DNA of 64,000 nt from NCBI GenBank assembly GCA_021776805.1, contig JAJFFD010000101.1, positions 1 to 64,000 of the forward strand, in the 5' to 3' direction. A model generated the notes under the pieces. That model saw only the letters and a list, made by a program, of their open reading frames with translations. It made no database searches and was not told where the DNA came from. Positions 26,717 to 35,453 of the stretch are shown here, one piece after another (the first letter of the stretch is position 1; each line of letters starts with the position of its first letter). Source of the stretch: Planctomycetota bacterium. GTDB taxonomy: Bacteria; Planctomycetota; UBA1135; UBA2386. A program made the position numbers and the translations under genes.

Positions 26717-29352
26717 CTGCAGAAGCGGACAACGCGGAGCTCTTCGAGGCGATCAGTGCGGACTTTGCCGCCAGAATCAGAGCTGGTGAGCAGGCATCGA
26801 TCAGCGAGTATGCCAGCAAGCATCCAGAGCTGGCTGAGGAGATCCTCGAGCTCTTTCCTGGCATCGAAGCCATGGAGGCTATCAAGGGGCATCGCCTCAG
26901 CACCGAGGTGCGCCTGCCCTCCAGCGTCGATCCGGAGATTGATCGTCTCGGAGAGTTTGCCATCAAAGGGGAAATCGGTCGGGGTGGGATGGGCATCGTC
27001 TACGAGGCGAAGCAGGAGTCTCTCGGTAGGCCGGTAGCTCTCAAAATCTTGCCGCCCAGTCTCTTCCAGAATCAGGATCAGGTGGCGCGCTTCAAGCGGG
27101 AAGCAGAGACAGCTTCCCGGCTGGAGCACGAGCACATCGTGCCCATCTTCGCGGTGGGGCAGGAAGCGGGTATTCACTTCTATGCCATGCAGCTCATTCA
27201 TGGGCGTGGGCTCGACGCTCTATTCTTGGACGGCTCTTGGTTGCCGAAACTTGCCGACGGATTCGGTCTCTCCAAGGCCAAGTTGGTTGCGCGCATCGGT
27301 TTGCAGGTGGCGCTTGCTCTCGAGCATGCCCACAGCCGCGGGGTGCTGCACCGGGATATCAAACCCTCCAACCTGCTCGTGGAGAAAGGCGGCAAGGTAT
27401 GGGTCGTGGACTTCGGCATTGCCAAGGTCTTGGATGATCAGGCCATGACCCGCAGTGGCGAGTTTGTCGGGACCCTGCGCTACTCGCCTCCCGAACACTT
27501 CCACGGCCGTTTTGACGGGCGCAGCGATCTCTACAGTCTTGGTCTCACCCTGCATGAACTGCTAACGGGCAAGCCTGCCTTCAAGGGGCCCGGTCGCGAG
27601 GCTCTGCTTCGCCAGGTGCAGGAAGGTGACTTGGATGTCTTGCCAAAGTCGGTGCCGGATCTACCTCGCGACCTGGCAACCATCGTGGGGAAGGCAACGG
27701 CCTTGGATGCGGATCTGCGCTACCAATCAGCGCGGGAGATGGCAGACGATCTGTCTCGCTTCCTGGCGGACATGCCTGTGCTCGCTCGGGAAACAGCGGT
27801 CTTCGAACGTGTCTACCGCTGGGCGAAGCGAAACCGGGCAGCCTCTGCGGGATTAACTGTCGCCGTTCTCGCTCTGATTACCGCCAGCATTGTCGGCTGG
27901 TGGGCTTTCCTATCCACATCAGCTTCTCTGGAGCGTGAACGGGGTGCAAAGCAACTAGCCGAGTCGAACCTGCTGTTCTCACTGCAGGCCTTCGATGATC
28001 TCTTCGACGCCATCGCCGGCCGTGACCAGGCATTGCTCATGAGCGATGAAGGCTTCTCCGAGGTGCCGGTGCTCCCTGCGGTCTCGGAGAAGGACCTGGA
28101 TCTCCTACAGCGGCTCCTCGTTTTCTACGACGGCTTTGCCCTGGAGAATGCGACGAACGAGCGCCTGCGCCTGGATCGTGGTCGAGCTCTGCGCCGCGTT
28201 GGCGATATTCACCGCTGGCTCGGCGAATTCGCGGCGGCGGACGAGGCCTACCTAGCCTCGCTGGATGTCTACGCCGAGGCCAAGGCGGACGATCTCGAGG
28301 TGGACCCCATGGAGCTTGCGATTCTGCACAAAGATCGCGGCCATGCCCTCGGAGACGAGGGGGAGAGCGATGCTGCGCGCGAAGAGTTCGGGCATGCGAT
28401 TCGCATTCTCCTGCTCGAGCTGGAAAGCGAAGCGAAGCCGCGAGTGCAATTCGAATTGGCTCGAGTTCACAACGCCATTGGAGCCTTGCTCGCCAGTCCG
28501 GAGCTCTCCCTCCTCGATCACTCGGCCCCGGAGAGTCCGCGGCGAGGTCGTCCACGAGTGCGCAGAGTCTCTGCTGAGGTCGAAACGGAACATCGGCAGG
28601 CGATGCGCTTGGCGGAAGACCTGCTGCAAGAGGATCCAGACAATCCGGAGCTGGCCTTCTTGCGCGCTCGGAGCAAGCGCTATCTCGCTCAAGCCATCTT
28701 CAGGCGTGGTGATGTGGTAGCAGCCACTGCCTTGATCGCCGAGGCCAAGATCATCCTCGAGGACCTTGCCGAACTCTTCGGCGAGGTTCCCGACTACCGG
28801 CAGGAGCTGATCGAGTCTTTGATCATGATGGCGGCGCTGCATCCGAAGACCGAGCGGGCGCAAGAGACCGGTGCAGAGGCGGTCGAGGCGGCGCGCGCCT
28901 TGGCGATTGCCTATCCGGAGACGCCGCGCTACAGCGAATTGCTTGCTCGATCGCTGCGCCACCTCGGCCAGGCCTTGGCCGAGTCCGCAGAATCGATGGA
29001 CAGCGAGAATCTCGGCCCTGCAGCCCAGGCCCTGAATGAGGCCATCGATCTCAGGTTGAGCCTCTGGGAGCGCTTTCCCTACGCGGAGCACCATCTCTGG
29101 GAGTTGGTGATGGCGAGCCGCAGCCTGGCTGCAGTGGAGCAGACCAGCGGCAACCTGGTCGATGCCGCGGAGATCTTGGAGTTGGTTCTTCTCGATCTCG
29201 AAGCGGAGGCGGCGGCGAGCACGCGGATCCCCCTGCCGGTGGCCGGCATCTTTCGCGATCTCGCCAGTCTCTACCAGGAGATGGGGGAAGCTGAATTGAG
29301 CCAGGAGGTTAGGGAGCGCGCCAGGGAGACCTTGGCAAGGCGGAGGCGATGA
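26713..29352 (+). CDS. Membrane Ser/Thr protein kinase with TPR-rich sensor domain
   Basis: An 879-aa PknB-type kinase. Motifs: glycine loop GEIGRGGMGIVYEA (87-100), ATP-binding K111 (VALKIL), catalytic D215 (LHRDIKPSNLL), D233FG (VVDFGIA) and GTLRYSPPE. A transmembrane helix lies at about 377-398, followed by about 480 residues of TPR-like alpha repeats outside the membrane. The first 80 residues are a short helical N-terminal domain (EYASKHPELAEEILELFPG) common in planctomycete kinases. Translational coupling to the ECF gene suggests that the sigma factor is its substrate. Confidence 0.93.
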   Translation: MTAEADNAELFEAISADFAARIRAGEQASISEYASKHPELAEEILELFPGIEAMEAIKGHRLSTEVRLPSSVDPEIDRLGEFAIKGEIGRGGMGIVYEAKQESLGRPVALKILPPSLFQNQDQVARFKREAETASRLEHEHIVPIFAVGQEAGIHFYAMQLIHGRGLDALFLDGSWLPKLADGFGLSKAKLVARIGLQVALALEHAHSRGVLHRDIKPSNLLVEKGGKVWVVDFGIAKVLDDQAMTRSGEFVGTLRYSPPEHFHGRFDGRSDLYSLGLTLHELLTGKPAFKGPGREALLRQVQEGDLDVLPKSVPDLPRDLATIVGKATALDADLRYQSAREMADDLSRFLADMPVLARETAVFERVYRWAKRNRAASAGLTVAVLALITASIVGWWAFLSTSASLERERGAKQLAESNLLFSLQAFDDLFDAIAGRDQALLMSDEGFSEVPVLPAVSEKDLDLLQRLLVFYDGFALENATNERLRLDRGRALRRVGDIHRWLGEFAAADEAYLASLDVYAEAKADDLEVDPMELAILHKDRGHALGDEGESDAAREEFGHAIRILLLELESEAKPRVQFELARVHNAIGALLASPELSLLDHSAPESPRRGRPRVRRVSAEVETEHRQAMRLAEDLLQEDPDNPELAFLRARSKRYLAQAIFRRGDVVAATALIAEAKIILEDLAELFGEVPDYRQELIESLIMMAALHPKTERAQETGAEAVEAARALAIAYPETPRYSELLARSLRHLGQALAESAESMDSENLGPAAQALNEAIDLRLSLWERFPYAEHHLWELVMASRSLAAVEQTSGNLVDAAEILELVLLDLEAEAAASTRIPLPVAGIFRDLASLYQEMGEAELSQEVRERARETLARRRR

Positions 29353-29496
29353 GCCCCGGTGCTCTAATTGCAGCGCTTTTTCTCCTCTCGAGGCGATGCC
29401 CTGTTTCCTCGGGGACTCGCCCTTCGGTTCATGTCCTGCACAGCAGCTCCTAGGAGCTCGACCCCAATAGACCCGCGCACACAACCAGGAACAGCG

Positions 29497-30195
29497 ATGA
29501 AACTGAACAGCTTGATGATCGGCCTTCTCACTCTCTCCATGACCAGTTTACTGGATGCACAGCAGGGCCGCGGCGGCGGCGGCAAGGGGAGTGGCGGCAA
29601 GGCCGGCGCCGAGGCGAAGGAGCGGGGGGCGCAGGGTCGCAGAGCGCAGTTCAAGACCTACGACAAGAACGGTGACGGCAAGGTCACCGCCGAGGAGCTT
29701 CCCGAGCGCATGCGGGGACGCATCAAGGGGCTGGACAAGGATGGCGATGGTGCGATCAATGCGGAGGAATTCGCAGCCATGCGCGGTCGCGGTGGCAGAG
29801 CTGGTCGCGGTGGTCGCGCAGGACGCGGTCAGGGCCGGGGCCTTGGTGGCGCCGACTCGAAGGCCCGCCGCGAGGAGGTGCTCAAGCGCTTCGACAAGAA
29901 CAAGAATGGCAAGCTGGACCCGGAGGAGCGCCAGGAGATGCGTGGCCGGGCTGGTGGGCAGGCCCGTGGAGTTGGTCGTGCACGCGGTCGTGCCGGCGCT
30001 CGTGGTCAGGGCAGAGGACGCGGCGGAGCCAGGGGCATTGGCGGCGGTCGTTCAGGGAGCGCTGGCGAGGTGAAGAAGGGCGAGGTGAAGAAGCTGGTGA
30101 AGAAGATCGTTCACCGCATGCGGATTCAGGAGCGTAGGAAGGCCGGGCGTCAGCGGCGGGCTATCGCCCGCCGCGCCCTGCGTCGACTGGCCTAG
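29497..30195 (+). CDS. Exported EF-hand protein with Arg-Gly-rich linkers
   Basis: A 232-aa protein with a signal peptide (LMIGLLTLSMTSLLDAQ) and three canonical 12-residue EF-hand loops: DKNGDGKVTAEE (56-67), DKDGDGAINAEE (80-91) and DKNKNGKLDPEE (133-144), each ending in Glu. Arg/Gly-rich segments (about 97-117 and 150-190) separate and follow them. The C-terminal 45 residues are strongly basic (KKLVKKIVHRMR, then alternating R/A). Calcium binding is expected; the RG-rich segments may bind nucleic acid or polyanions. ATG 29497 has AGGA 6 nt upstream. Another frame is open across the GC-rich part but is not credible. Confidence 0.85.
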   Translation: MKLNSLMIGLLTLSMTSLLDAQQGRGGGGKGSGGKAGAEAKERGAQGRRAQFKTYDKNGDGKVTAEELPERMRGRIKGLDKDGDGAINAEEFAAMRGRGGRAGRGGRAGRGQGRGLGGADSKARREEVLKRFDKNKNGKLDPEERQEMRGRAGGQARGVGRARGRAGARGQGRGRGGARGIGGGRSGSAGEVKKGEVKKLVKKIVHRMRIQERRKAGRQRRAIARRALRRLA

Positions 30196-30219
30196 GCCAG
30201 CCGACAGGCAGTGCCGAGC

Positions 30220-33200
30220 TCAGAGATCCTGCAGGCTTGCCTGCAGGCTTTCTGCTTGGGACTCGAGTTCCGTGAGCTGAGTCCTCTGCTTGGCCACCAC
30301 CTCTGCGGGCGCCTTGGCGACGAAGCTCTCGTTGCCGAGCTTCTTCTTGATGCCTCCGATCTGAGCCTGAAGCTTGCTCAGGCGCGCCTCCAGCTTGACG
30401 CGTTCCTTCTCCGGATCGATGACGCCGAGCACATAGACCTCGCAGGATTGGATCACAGCGGTGGCGGCGCCCTTGGGCTTCGCCGCTGCCGAATCGATGT
30501 TGAGGCTCGCAGCGCCGGCCATGTGCCCGAGCAGTCCTTCGCTAGATTGCAGGGGTCCGAGGGCCTCTTTGCTGGCCTTGATGACGATCTCCACCTTCTG
30601 GCTCGGTGGCACCTGATAGCGGGCGCGAACCTCGCGCACCTGGCGGACCACCTCCTGCATGAGCTCGATGCTCTGCTCCAGATCCGAGTCTCGCCAGTCG
30701 CGGCGTTGCTCGGGCCAACTGGCCAGCGCCAGCAGATCACTGCTGGCGAACCTGCGGTCGACACCTCGTTCCACGACGGCTTCGCCGAGCCGGGCCCAGA
30801 GCTCTTCGCTGATAAAGGGCATGAAGGGGTGGAGCAGTCGCAGGACCTGATCCAGAGTTGCTGCCAGGATCTGCCTGGACATGGTTGCACCTTCTGCGCC
30901 CTGCATGCGTGGCTTGATCAATTCCAGGTACCAATCGCAGAGCTCGTACCAAAAGAAGTCCCGCACGGCGAGCACGGCGGCCGAGGGGTTGTAGGCCTCG
31001 AGTTGCTCATGCACGGCGTCGATGGTTGCGCTCAGTCGTGAGCAGATCCAGCGATCCTCCAAGTTGAGAGCGCTGAGCTCGGTCGCTTCGAAGCGGGTCT
31101 CGTCCAGGTTTAGGAGCGCGAAGCGCATACCGTTCCATAGCTTGTTGGCGAACTTGCGCCCGTCTTCGAATCTCTCGCTGACCGTCTTGGCCTGCGGCAC
31201 GCCGTGGTCCGCCATCAGACCGACTACGTCAAATTCCTTACCCGCTCTGGGGTCGACATAGGTGCCCAGAGTGCTGCCGCGCTTTGCCTTGGCCAGGTCC
31301 ACGGGCTCGCCATCGAAGGGGGAGATCGCCTGCACCGGTAGGCGAATGTCCTGGGTGCCGGTTTGCATCTCGGAGAGCACGAAGCGCAGGGCGTCGGCGC
31401 CATAGCGATCGACCATGTCGATGGGGTCGATGCCATTGCCCTTGGACTTTGACATTCGCTCGCCGCGGCCATCGAGAATGGTCGCGTGCAAGAAGACATC
31501 CGTGAAGGGCATATCGCCCATGTTGTAGAGACCCATCACCACCATGCGCGCCACCCAAAGCGTGATGATGTCGCGGCCGGTGACCAGGCAGGATCCAGGA
31601 TAGTAGTACTCGAGGCAGTCGGGCCCGTCCTCCCTGGCAGCGAGGCTGCTTTGTCCCGGTTCCACCTGCGCCGTGCGCGGGTCGGGCCAACCCAGGGTGC
31701 TGTGGGGCCAGAGGGAGGAAGAGAACCAGGTGTCGAGGACATCCGGATCCATCTCCAGTCCACCCATGCGCAGAACAGTCCCCATGGCCTCGTCACGGGC
31801 CTCGTCGCGAAAGCAGACCTGTGCTTCGACGGCGGTGATGGACTCGTCCGCCTTGACCCGGTCCAAACCATCGAATCCGTTGAGGCGTTCGCCGTCGTCG
31901 AAAGTGAGCCAACTGGCCACGTCTTCGCGGCCCTCGAACTGCCGCAGTGAGTTTTCGATGGTGAGCAGCGCTTCGCGATCGAGGCGGCCCTGCCAGACCG
32001 GGATGCGGTGGCCCCACCAGAGTTGACGAGAGATGCACCAGTCTCGCTTCTCCTTCAGCCAGCTATGGTAGATCTTGTGGTAGCGATCCTGATCGGGATG
32101 AAAGCTCAGTTTGCGCCCGCTCGACGAAGTCCACTCACCATCGGCGGCGCTGATGGCGGCCTGGGCCAGGCCGGCGATCTTGAATTCCTTGTCCGTGCCC
32201 TTGCCCATGGTGACGCCGCCTTCTACGTCTCCCATGCGCACGAACCACTGCTTCGACAGGTAGGGTTCGACGATGGTCTTGGAGCGATCCGAATGGTCGA
32301 TCTCGATGCTGCGTTCTTCGATGCCCTCGAGGAGATGCTGTGCCTCCAGGTCCGCGACCACCCGCTTGCGTGCTTCGAAGCGGTCGAGACCCTCATACTT
32401 GCCAGCCTCTGCACCCAGACTGCCATTCGTTTCGAGGATGTTGATGATGTCGATCTCTTCCCGGTGGCGTAGCCAGACCTCGTAGTCGTTGGGGTCATGC
32501 GCTGGGGTGATCTTGACGCAGCCACTGCCTAGCTCGGGCTTCGCCCATTCGTCGCAGATGATGGGGATGGGGCGTTCCTGCAGAGGCAGCATGATGTGCC
32601 GACCATCCCGGGCCATCTCGACGATCTGCTCCAGGGCGGCGACCTGAGTTTTCTCCCTCTCACGCAGTCTCTCCAGCTCGCTGGCGATGCCTTCCCGGTC
32701 CTTGGCGCTGGCAGCCGCAAGTCTTTCTTCGGTCTTCTCGATGAGACTGGCCAAGGCCTTGGCAGGTTCTGGGTGACAAGCAACAGCCGTATCTCCGAGC
32801 ATGGTCTCGGGTCGCGTCGTCGCCACCACAACATGCTCGGGTTCGCCGGGCTTGGGGTGAATCACCGGGTAGCGCAGGTGCCAGAAGTGGCCGTCCACGT
32901 TTTCGCGGTACAGCTCGTCATCGGCGACTGCGGTCTCCAAGTGGCAGTCCCAGTTCACCAGGCGGTTGCCCTGGTATATGAGACCCGCTTTGAACATCTT
33001 GAAGAAGGTGTGCCGCACAGCCCGCGCGCAGATGCGGTCCATGGTGAAGCGCTGACGATCCCAGTCACAGGAGCAACCCATGGACTGCAGTTGCTCGACG
33101 ATTCGTGCCTGATATTGATCCTTCCAAGCCCAAATGCGTTCGACGAGTGCCTCTCGACCGAGATCGTGTCGCGTCTTGCCTTCAAGTTCGAAGAGTCGCT

Positions 33201-33483
33201 TCTCGACTACGGCCTGGGTGCCGATGCCAGCATGGTCCGTGCCCGCCATCCAGAGGGTGTTGTCGCCACGCATGCGGTGCCAGCGGATGAGCATGTCCTG
33301 CATGACGTTGTCCATGGCATGACCCATGTGCAAGGCACCGGTCACGTTCGGCAGCGGCATCATGATGACGTAGCGATTCTCGCGCTCGTCCGGAGTGGCT
33401 GAGAAGGCCTTTGCCTCGAGCCAACGACTGCTGACGCTGTCCTCTACGGAGGCAGGTTCGTACTGCTTGGGAATCTCGCTCAT
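30220..33483 (-). CDS. valS: Valyl-tRNA synthetase
   Basis: A class I aminoacyl-tRNA synthetase. The HIGH motif is in PNVTGALHMGH (45-55), KMSKS in GERMSKSKGNG (near residue 675), and the editing-domain marker TTRPETMLGDTAV at 222-234. At 1087 aa it exceeds the E. coli enzyme (951). Two insertions explain this: a charged helical segment of about 50 residues (about 241-292) inside the CP1 editing domain, and a segment of about 45 residues between TGTQDIRLPV and SERFEDGRKFANKLWNG after KMSKS. The C-terminal coiled coil (ERVKLEARLSKLQAQIGGI) is present. I recall planctomycete ValRS sequences with a zinc-ribbon insert at the second site; here no cysteine pairs remain. Confidence 0.97.
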   Translation of the reverse strand: MSEIPKQYEPASVEDSVSSRWLEAKAFSATPDERENRYVIMMPLPNVTGALHMGHAMDNVMQDMLIRWHRMRGDNTLWMAGTDHAGIGTQAVVEKRLFELEGKTRHDLGREALVERIWAWKDQYQARIVEQLQSMGCSCDWDRQRFTMDRICARAVRHTFFKMFKAGLIYQGNRLVNWDCHLETAVADDELYRENVDGHFWHLRYPVIHPKPGEPEHVVVATTRPETMLGDTAVACHPEPAKALASLIEKTEERLAAASAKDREGIASELERLREREKTQVAALEQIVEMARDGRHIMLPLQERPIPIICDEWAKPELGSGCVKITPAHDPNDYEVWLRHREEIDIINILETNGSLGAEAGKYEGLDRFEARKRVVADLEAQHLLEGIEERSIEIDHSDRSKTIVEPYLSKQWFVRMGDVEGGVTMGKGTDKEFKIAGLAQAAISAADGEWTSSSGRKLSFHPDQDRYHKIYHSWLKEKRDWCISRQLWWGHRIPVWQGRLDREALLTIENSLRQFEGREDVASWLTFDDGERLNGFDGLDRVKADESITAVEAQVCFRDEARDEAMGTVLRMGGLEMDPDVLDTWFSSSLWPHSTLGWPDPRTAQVEPGQSSLAAREDGPDCLEYYYPGSCLVTGRDIITLWVARMVVMGLYNMGDMPFTDVFLHATILDGRGERMSKSKGNGIDPIDMVDRYGADALRFVLSEMQTGTQDIRLPVQAISPFDGEPVDLAKAKRGSTLGTYVDPRAGKEFDVVGLMADHGVPQAKTVSERFEDGRKFANKLWNGMRFALLNLDETRFEATELSALNLEDRWICSRLSATIDAVHEQLEAYNPSAAVLAVRDFFWYELCDWYLELIKPRMQGAEGATMSRQILAATLDQVLRLLHPFMPFISEELWARLGEAVVERGVDRRFASSDLLALASWPEQRRDWRDSDLEQSIELMQEVVRQVREVRARYQVPPSQKVEIVIKASKEALGPLQSSEGLLGHMAGAASLNIDSAAAKPKGAATAVIQSCEVYVLGVIDPEKERVKLEARLSKLQAQIGGIKKKLGNESFVAKAPAEVVAKQRTQLTELESQAESLQASLQDL
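30228..30247. other. Perfect 9-bp inverted repeat at the valS 3' end
   Basis: CCTGCAGGC and GCCTGCAGG are separated by 2 nt, within the last codons of valS and just beyond the EF-hand gene on the other strand. CTTTCT follows on the + strand. It could help end transcripts of the EF-hand gene, but the U-tract is poor. Confidence 0.3.
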
Positions 33484-33541
33484 CGCGAGGGGAGCTTATC
33501 CTGGAGGGGGGAGCAACAGAACAGGCAGGCTGGACTGCTGC

Positions 33542-33919
33542 CTAGTCCTTGGCGAGGATCTCCTCCACGGTCTCGTGGAGGTCGACGCAGGAGAGCGGCT
33601 TGGTCATCACGGAGGAGGCGCCCAGGGACTTGGCCGTGTCCAGAGAGGAGCAATCTTCCAGCAGCCCGCCACCGGTGATGGCGACCACCGGCGGTGCATT
33701 CTCGTGGCGGCGTAGGCTGGCCAGGAGCTCGATACCGTCCCCATCGGGCATGAGAATGTCAGTGATGACCAGGTCGATGGGCCGATCGGTCTCCGCGAGA
33801 ATGCGCAGGGCTTCGGTGCCGCAACCAGCTTGCACGACCTCGTGCTCCGCAGCTTCCAGGCTCAGGCGGATCACATCGCGGATCTGGATTTCATCATCGA
33901 CGATAAGAATGTTGGCCAT
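33542..33919 (-). CDS. Single-domain response regulator (CheY-like)
   Basis: A 125-aa stand-alone receiver domain. The acidic pocket is in LIVDDE, the phosphorylated residue is D54 in VITDILMPDGDG, the Thr/Gly switch is in VVAITGGG, and the conserved Lys is in VMTKPLS. No output domain is present, so it must act by protein contact or pass phosphate on. ATG 33919 is chosen because the sequence before it is not receiver-like. No histidine kinase lies in the window. Confidence 0.9.
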   Translation of the reverse strand: MANILIVDDEIQIRDVIRLSLEAAEHEVVQAGCGTEALRILAETDRPIDLVITDILMPDGDGIELLASLRRHENAPPVVAITGGGLLEDCSSLDTAKSLGASSVMTKPLSCVDLHETVEEILAKD

Positions 33920-33993
33920 CTTTGCTTCGTTATCTCCCTGACTCTCCTCGGCAATGCCGGGCTCAGGATGAATTCTTTGTGCCCGCAGCTGGT

Positions 33994-34941
33994 CTAGCGG
34001 CTGCGGACGAGCCTTCGCATGGGGAGCTTCGCGCTCTGGGCAAAGGGCGCGATGTCGTCGAGAAAGCGCTTCCCATCCACGTAGTAGCCAGCGGTTCGTC
34101 GCAGTCCGGGTACTTGCCCGCAAAACCAATTGTTGAGGGCGTGGATGAGCACTTCGCGCAGATACTTGGCTGCACAGCTGGCCAGGGCGGTGGGGAAGGC
34201 GCGCTCCTCGCCGCGACTGACGAAACTCAGGCGCAGACTGCGTCCCTCCTGATCGAGTCGATAGACCGAGCCATCGCGACCTTCACTGAGCACCTGAACC
34301 CGGGATCCAGGGCAGTTGTCGCGCAATGCCTTGGCATAGCGCGTGCGACCGCCGCAGCGGTCGGCGACCAGGTGCCCACCATCCGGGACCTGCTCCAGCA
34401 TGCGGCGGATGACTTCGGAGTAGGCGTGGAAGTGGGTGTGACTCTTGTTGTCCGTGCGATCGATGAGCAGGTTGAACTCCTCGACTTCGACGGCGCGGAG
34501 GGCCATGTGCAAGATCTGCATGTCTGCGGCCTGCATTTCACGATCCAGTAGATGGGCGCCGAGTTCGATCTCTTCTCGCGGGCTGAAGAGTGGCAGCTCC
34601 TGGCTGAGATCCCGATACCAAGGACAGGTTCGCAGCCGTTCCATGTCTGTGCCGCAGGCGCTGAGCAGGTCTGCCGTGTTCGCTGGCAGGTCACCCTGCC
34701 ATGCGGTCCAGAAGGTGAGCACAGTTCGCTCGAGGCGCTGCAATCCGTGGGGCCCCTGTTTGACCTTCTTGCTGTCCGCAACCTGCACCTGGCCCTTGCC
34801 TGGGGCGCCGCGACTGATCACCCGGGAGAGCCGTTGCCATGGGTCGATTCCCTCCGGCCCGGTCATCGCCATGCCGGCGACCACCAAAGGACCGAGGATG
34901 GGCCCGAGCCCGGCTTCGTCCATGCCTGCCAGACAGTTCAA
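33994..34941 (-). CDS. RNase HII-like protein with altered GRG motif
   Basis: A 315-aa member of the RNase H2 fold. Motif I is MDEAGLGPILGPLVVAG (D8, E9). Motif II is ADSKKV (D56), a third acidic site is D194 in VADRCGG, and the helix SCAAKYLREVLI resembles the family AASxxAKxxRD segment, with E263 for Asp. The GRG triad that reads the RNA-DNA junction in RNase HII is G11-L12-G13 here. The protein is about 100 aa longer than typical RNase HII, with insertions around 60-150. Nuclease chemistry is plausible, but specificity may differ. TTG 34941 is preferred: AGGTG lies 6 nt upstream and it keeps the first beta-strand. Confidence 0.72.
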   Translation of the reverse strand: MNCLAGMDEAGLGPILGPLVVAGMAMTGPEGIDPWQRLSRVISRGAPGKGQVQVADSKKVKQGPHGLQRLERTVLTFWTAWQGDLPANTADLLSACGTDMERLRTCPWYRDLSQELPLFSPREEIELGAHLLDREMQAADMQILHMALRAVEVEEFNLLIDRTDNKSHTHFHAYSEVIRRMLEQVPDGGHLVADRCGGRTRYAKALRDNCPGSRVQVLSEGRDGSVYRLDQEGRSLRLSFVSRGEERAFPTALASCAAKYLREVLIHALNNWFCGQVPGLRRTAGYYVDGKRFLDDIAPFAQSAKLPMRRLVRSR

Positions 34942-34973
34942 CCCGGCACCTGGATCATGTCGATAAGTTCTGC

Positions 34974-35393
34974 ATGGACATTCTGCTCGTCGAGCGTGAC
35001 CGGCTGATTCGCGACCAGGTCAAGGTCGGGTTGCAGCAGTTCCCTGAGTTCACCGTCACGCCCGGTGAGGGCCATGCTGGCTTGAACAAGCTGCGATCGC
35101 ACAGCTTCGATGCGATTTTTCTCGGCATTCCGCCTGAGGGCAAGGATCGACTGAAACTCGTCGAGCACTTGCGGGGCTTCGACTTCAATACCGACCTGGT
35201 ACTGATGACCGAGGATAAGAGCATGAAGGACCTGGCCAAGGTGAAGAGTCGCTTCAATGTGAGCTCCTTCTTGAGCACGCCTATCTCGGCGGTGGAGTTC
35301 TTCCGTCTGGTAGCGCGTATCCGTGAGCGGCACCTGGACTCGCTGGAAGCCTCCGGCCCGGTCTCCGGGATCGGGGCGCGTAGCAGAGGCTGA
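34974..35393 (+). CDS. Degenerate (pseudo-)receiver domain protein
   Basis: A 139-aa protein with the length and strand pattern of a CheY-like receiver (MDILLVERDRLIRDQVKVGL; FNTDLVLMTED; SSFLSTPISAVEFFRLVAR). The usual phospho-Asp position is G51 in FDAIFLGIPPEG, and the conserved Lys before Pro is replaced by Thr (STPIS). It therefore probably cannot be phosphorylated in the standard way and may be a constitutive binding module. It is divergent from the RNase HII-like gene with 32 nt between starts, and followed 60 nt downstream by the Pus10-like gene. Confidence 0.72.
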   Translation: MDILLVERDRLIRDQVKVGLQQFPEFTVTPGEGHAGLNKLRSHSFDAIFLGIPPEGKDRLKLVEHLRGFDFNTDLVLMTEDKSMKDLAKVKSRFNVSSFLSTPISAVEFFRLVARIRERHLDSLEASGPVSGIGARSRG

Positions 35394-35453
35394 TCCGGGC
35401 CAGGCTGCAGACCGCCCTTTGAAGCCAACTCTTCGCAGGGTTAGTCTTCCCGG

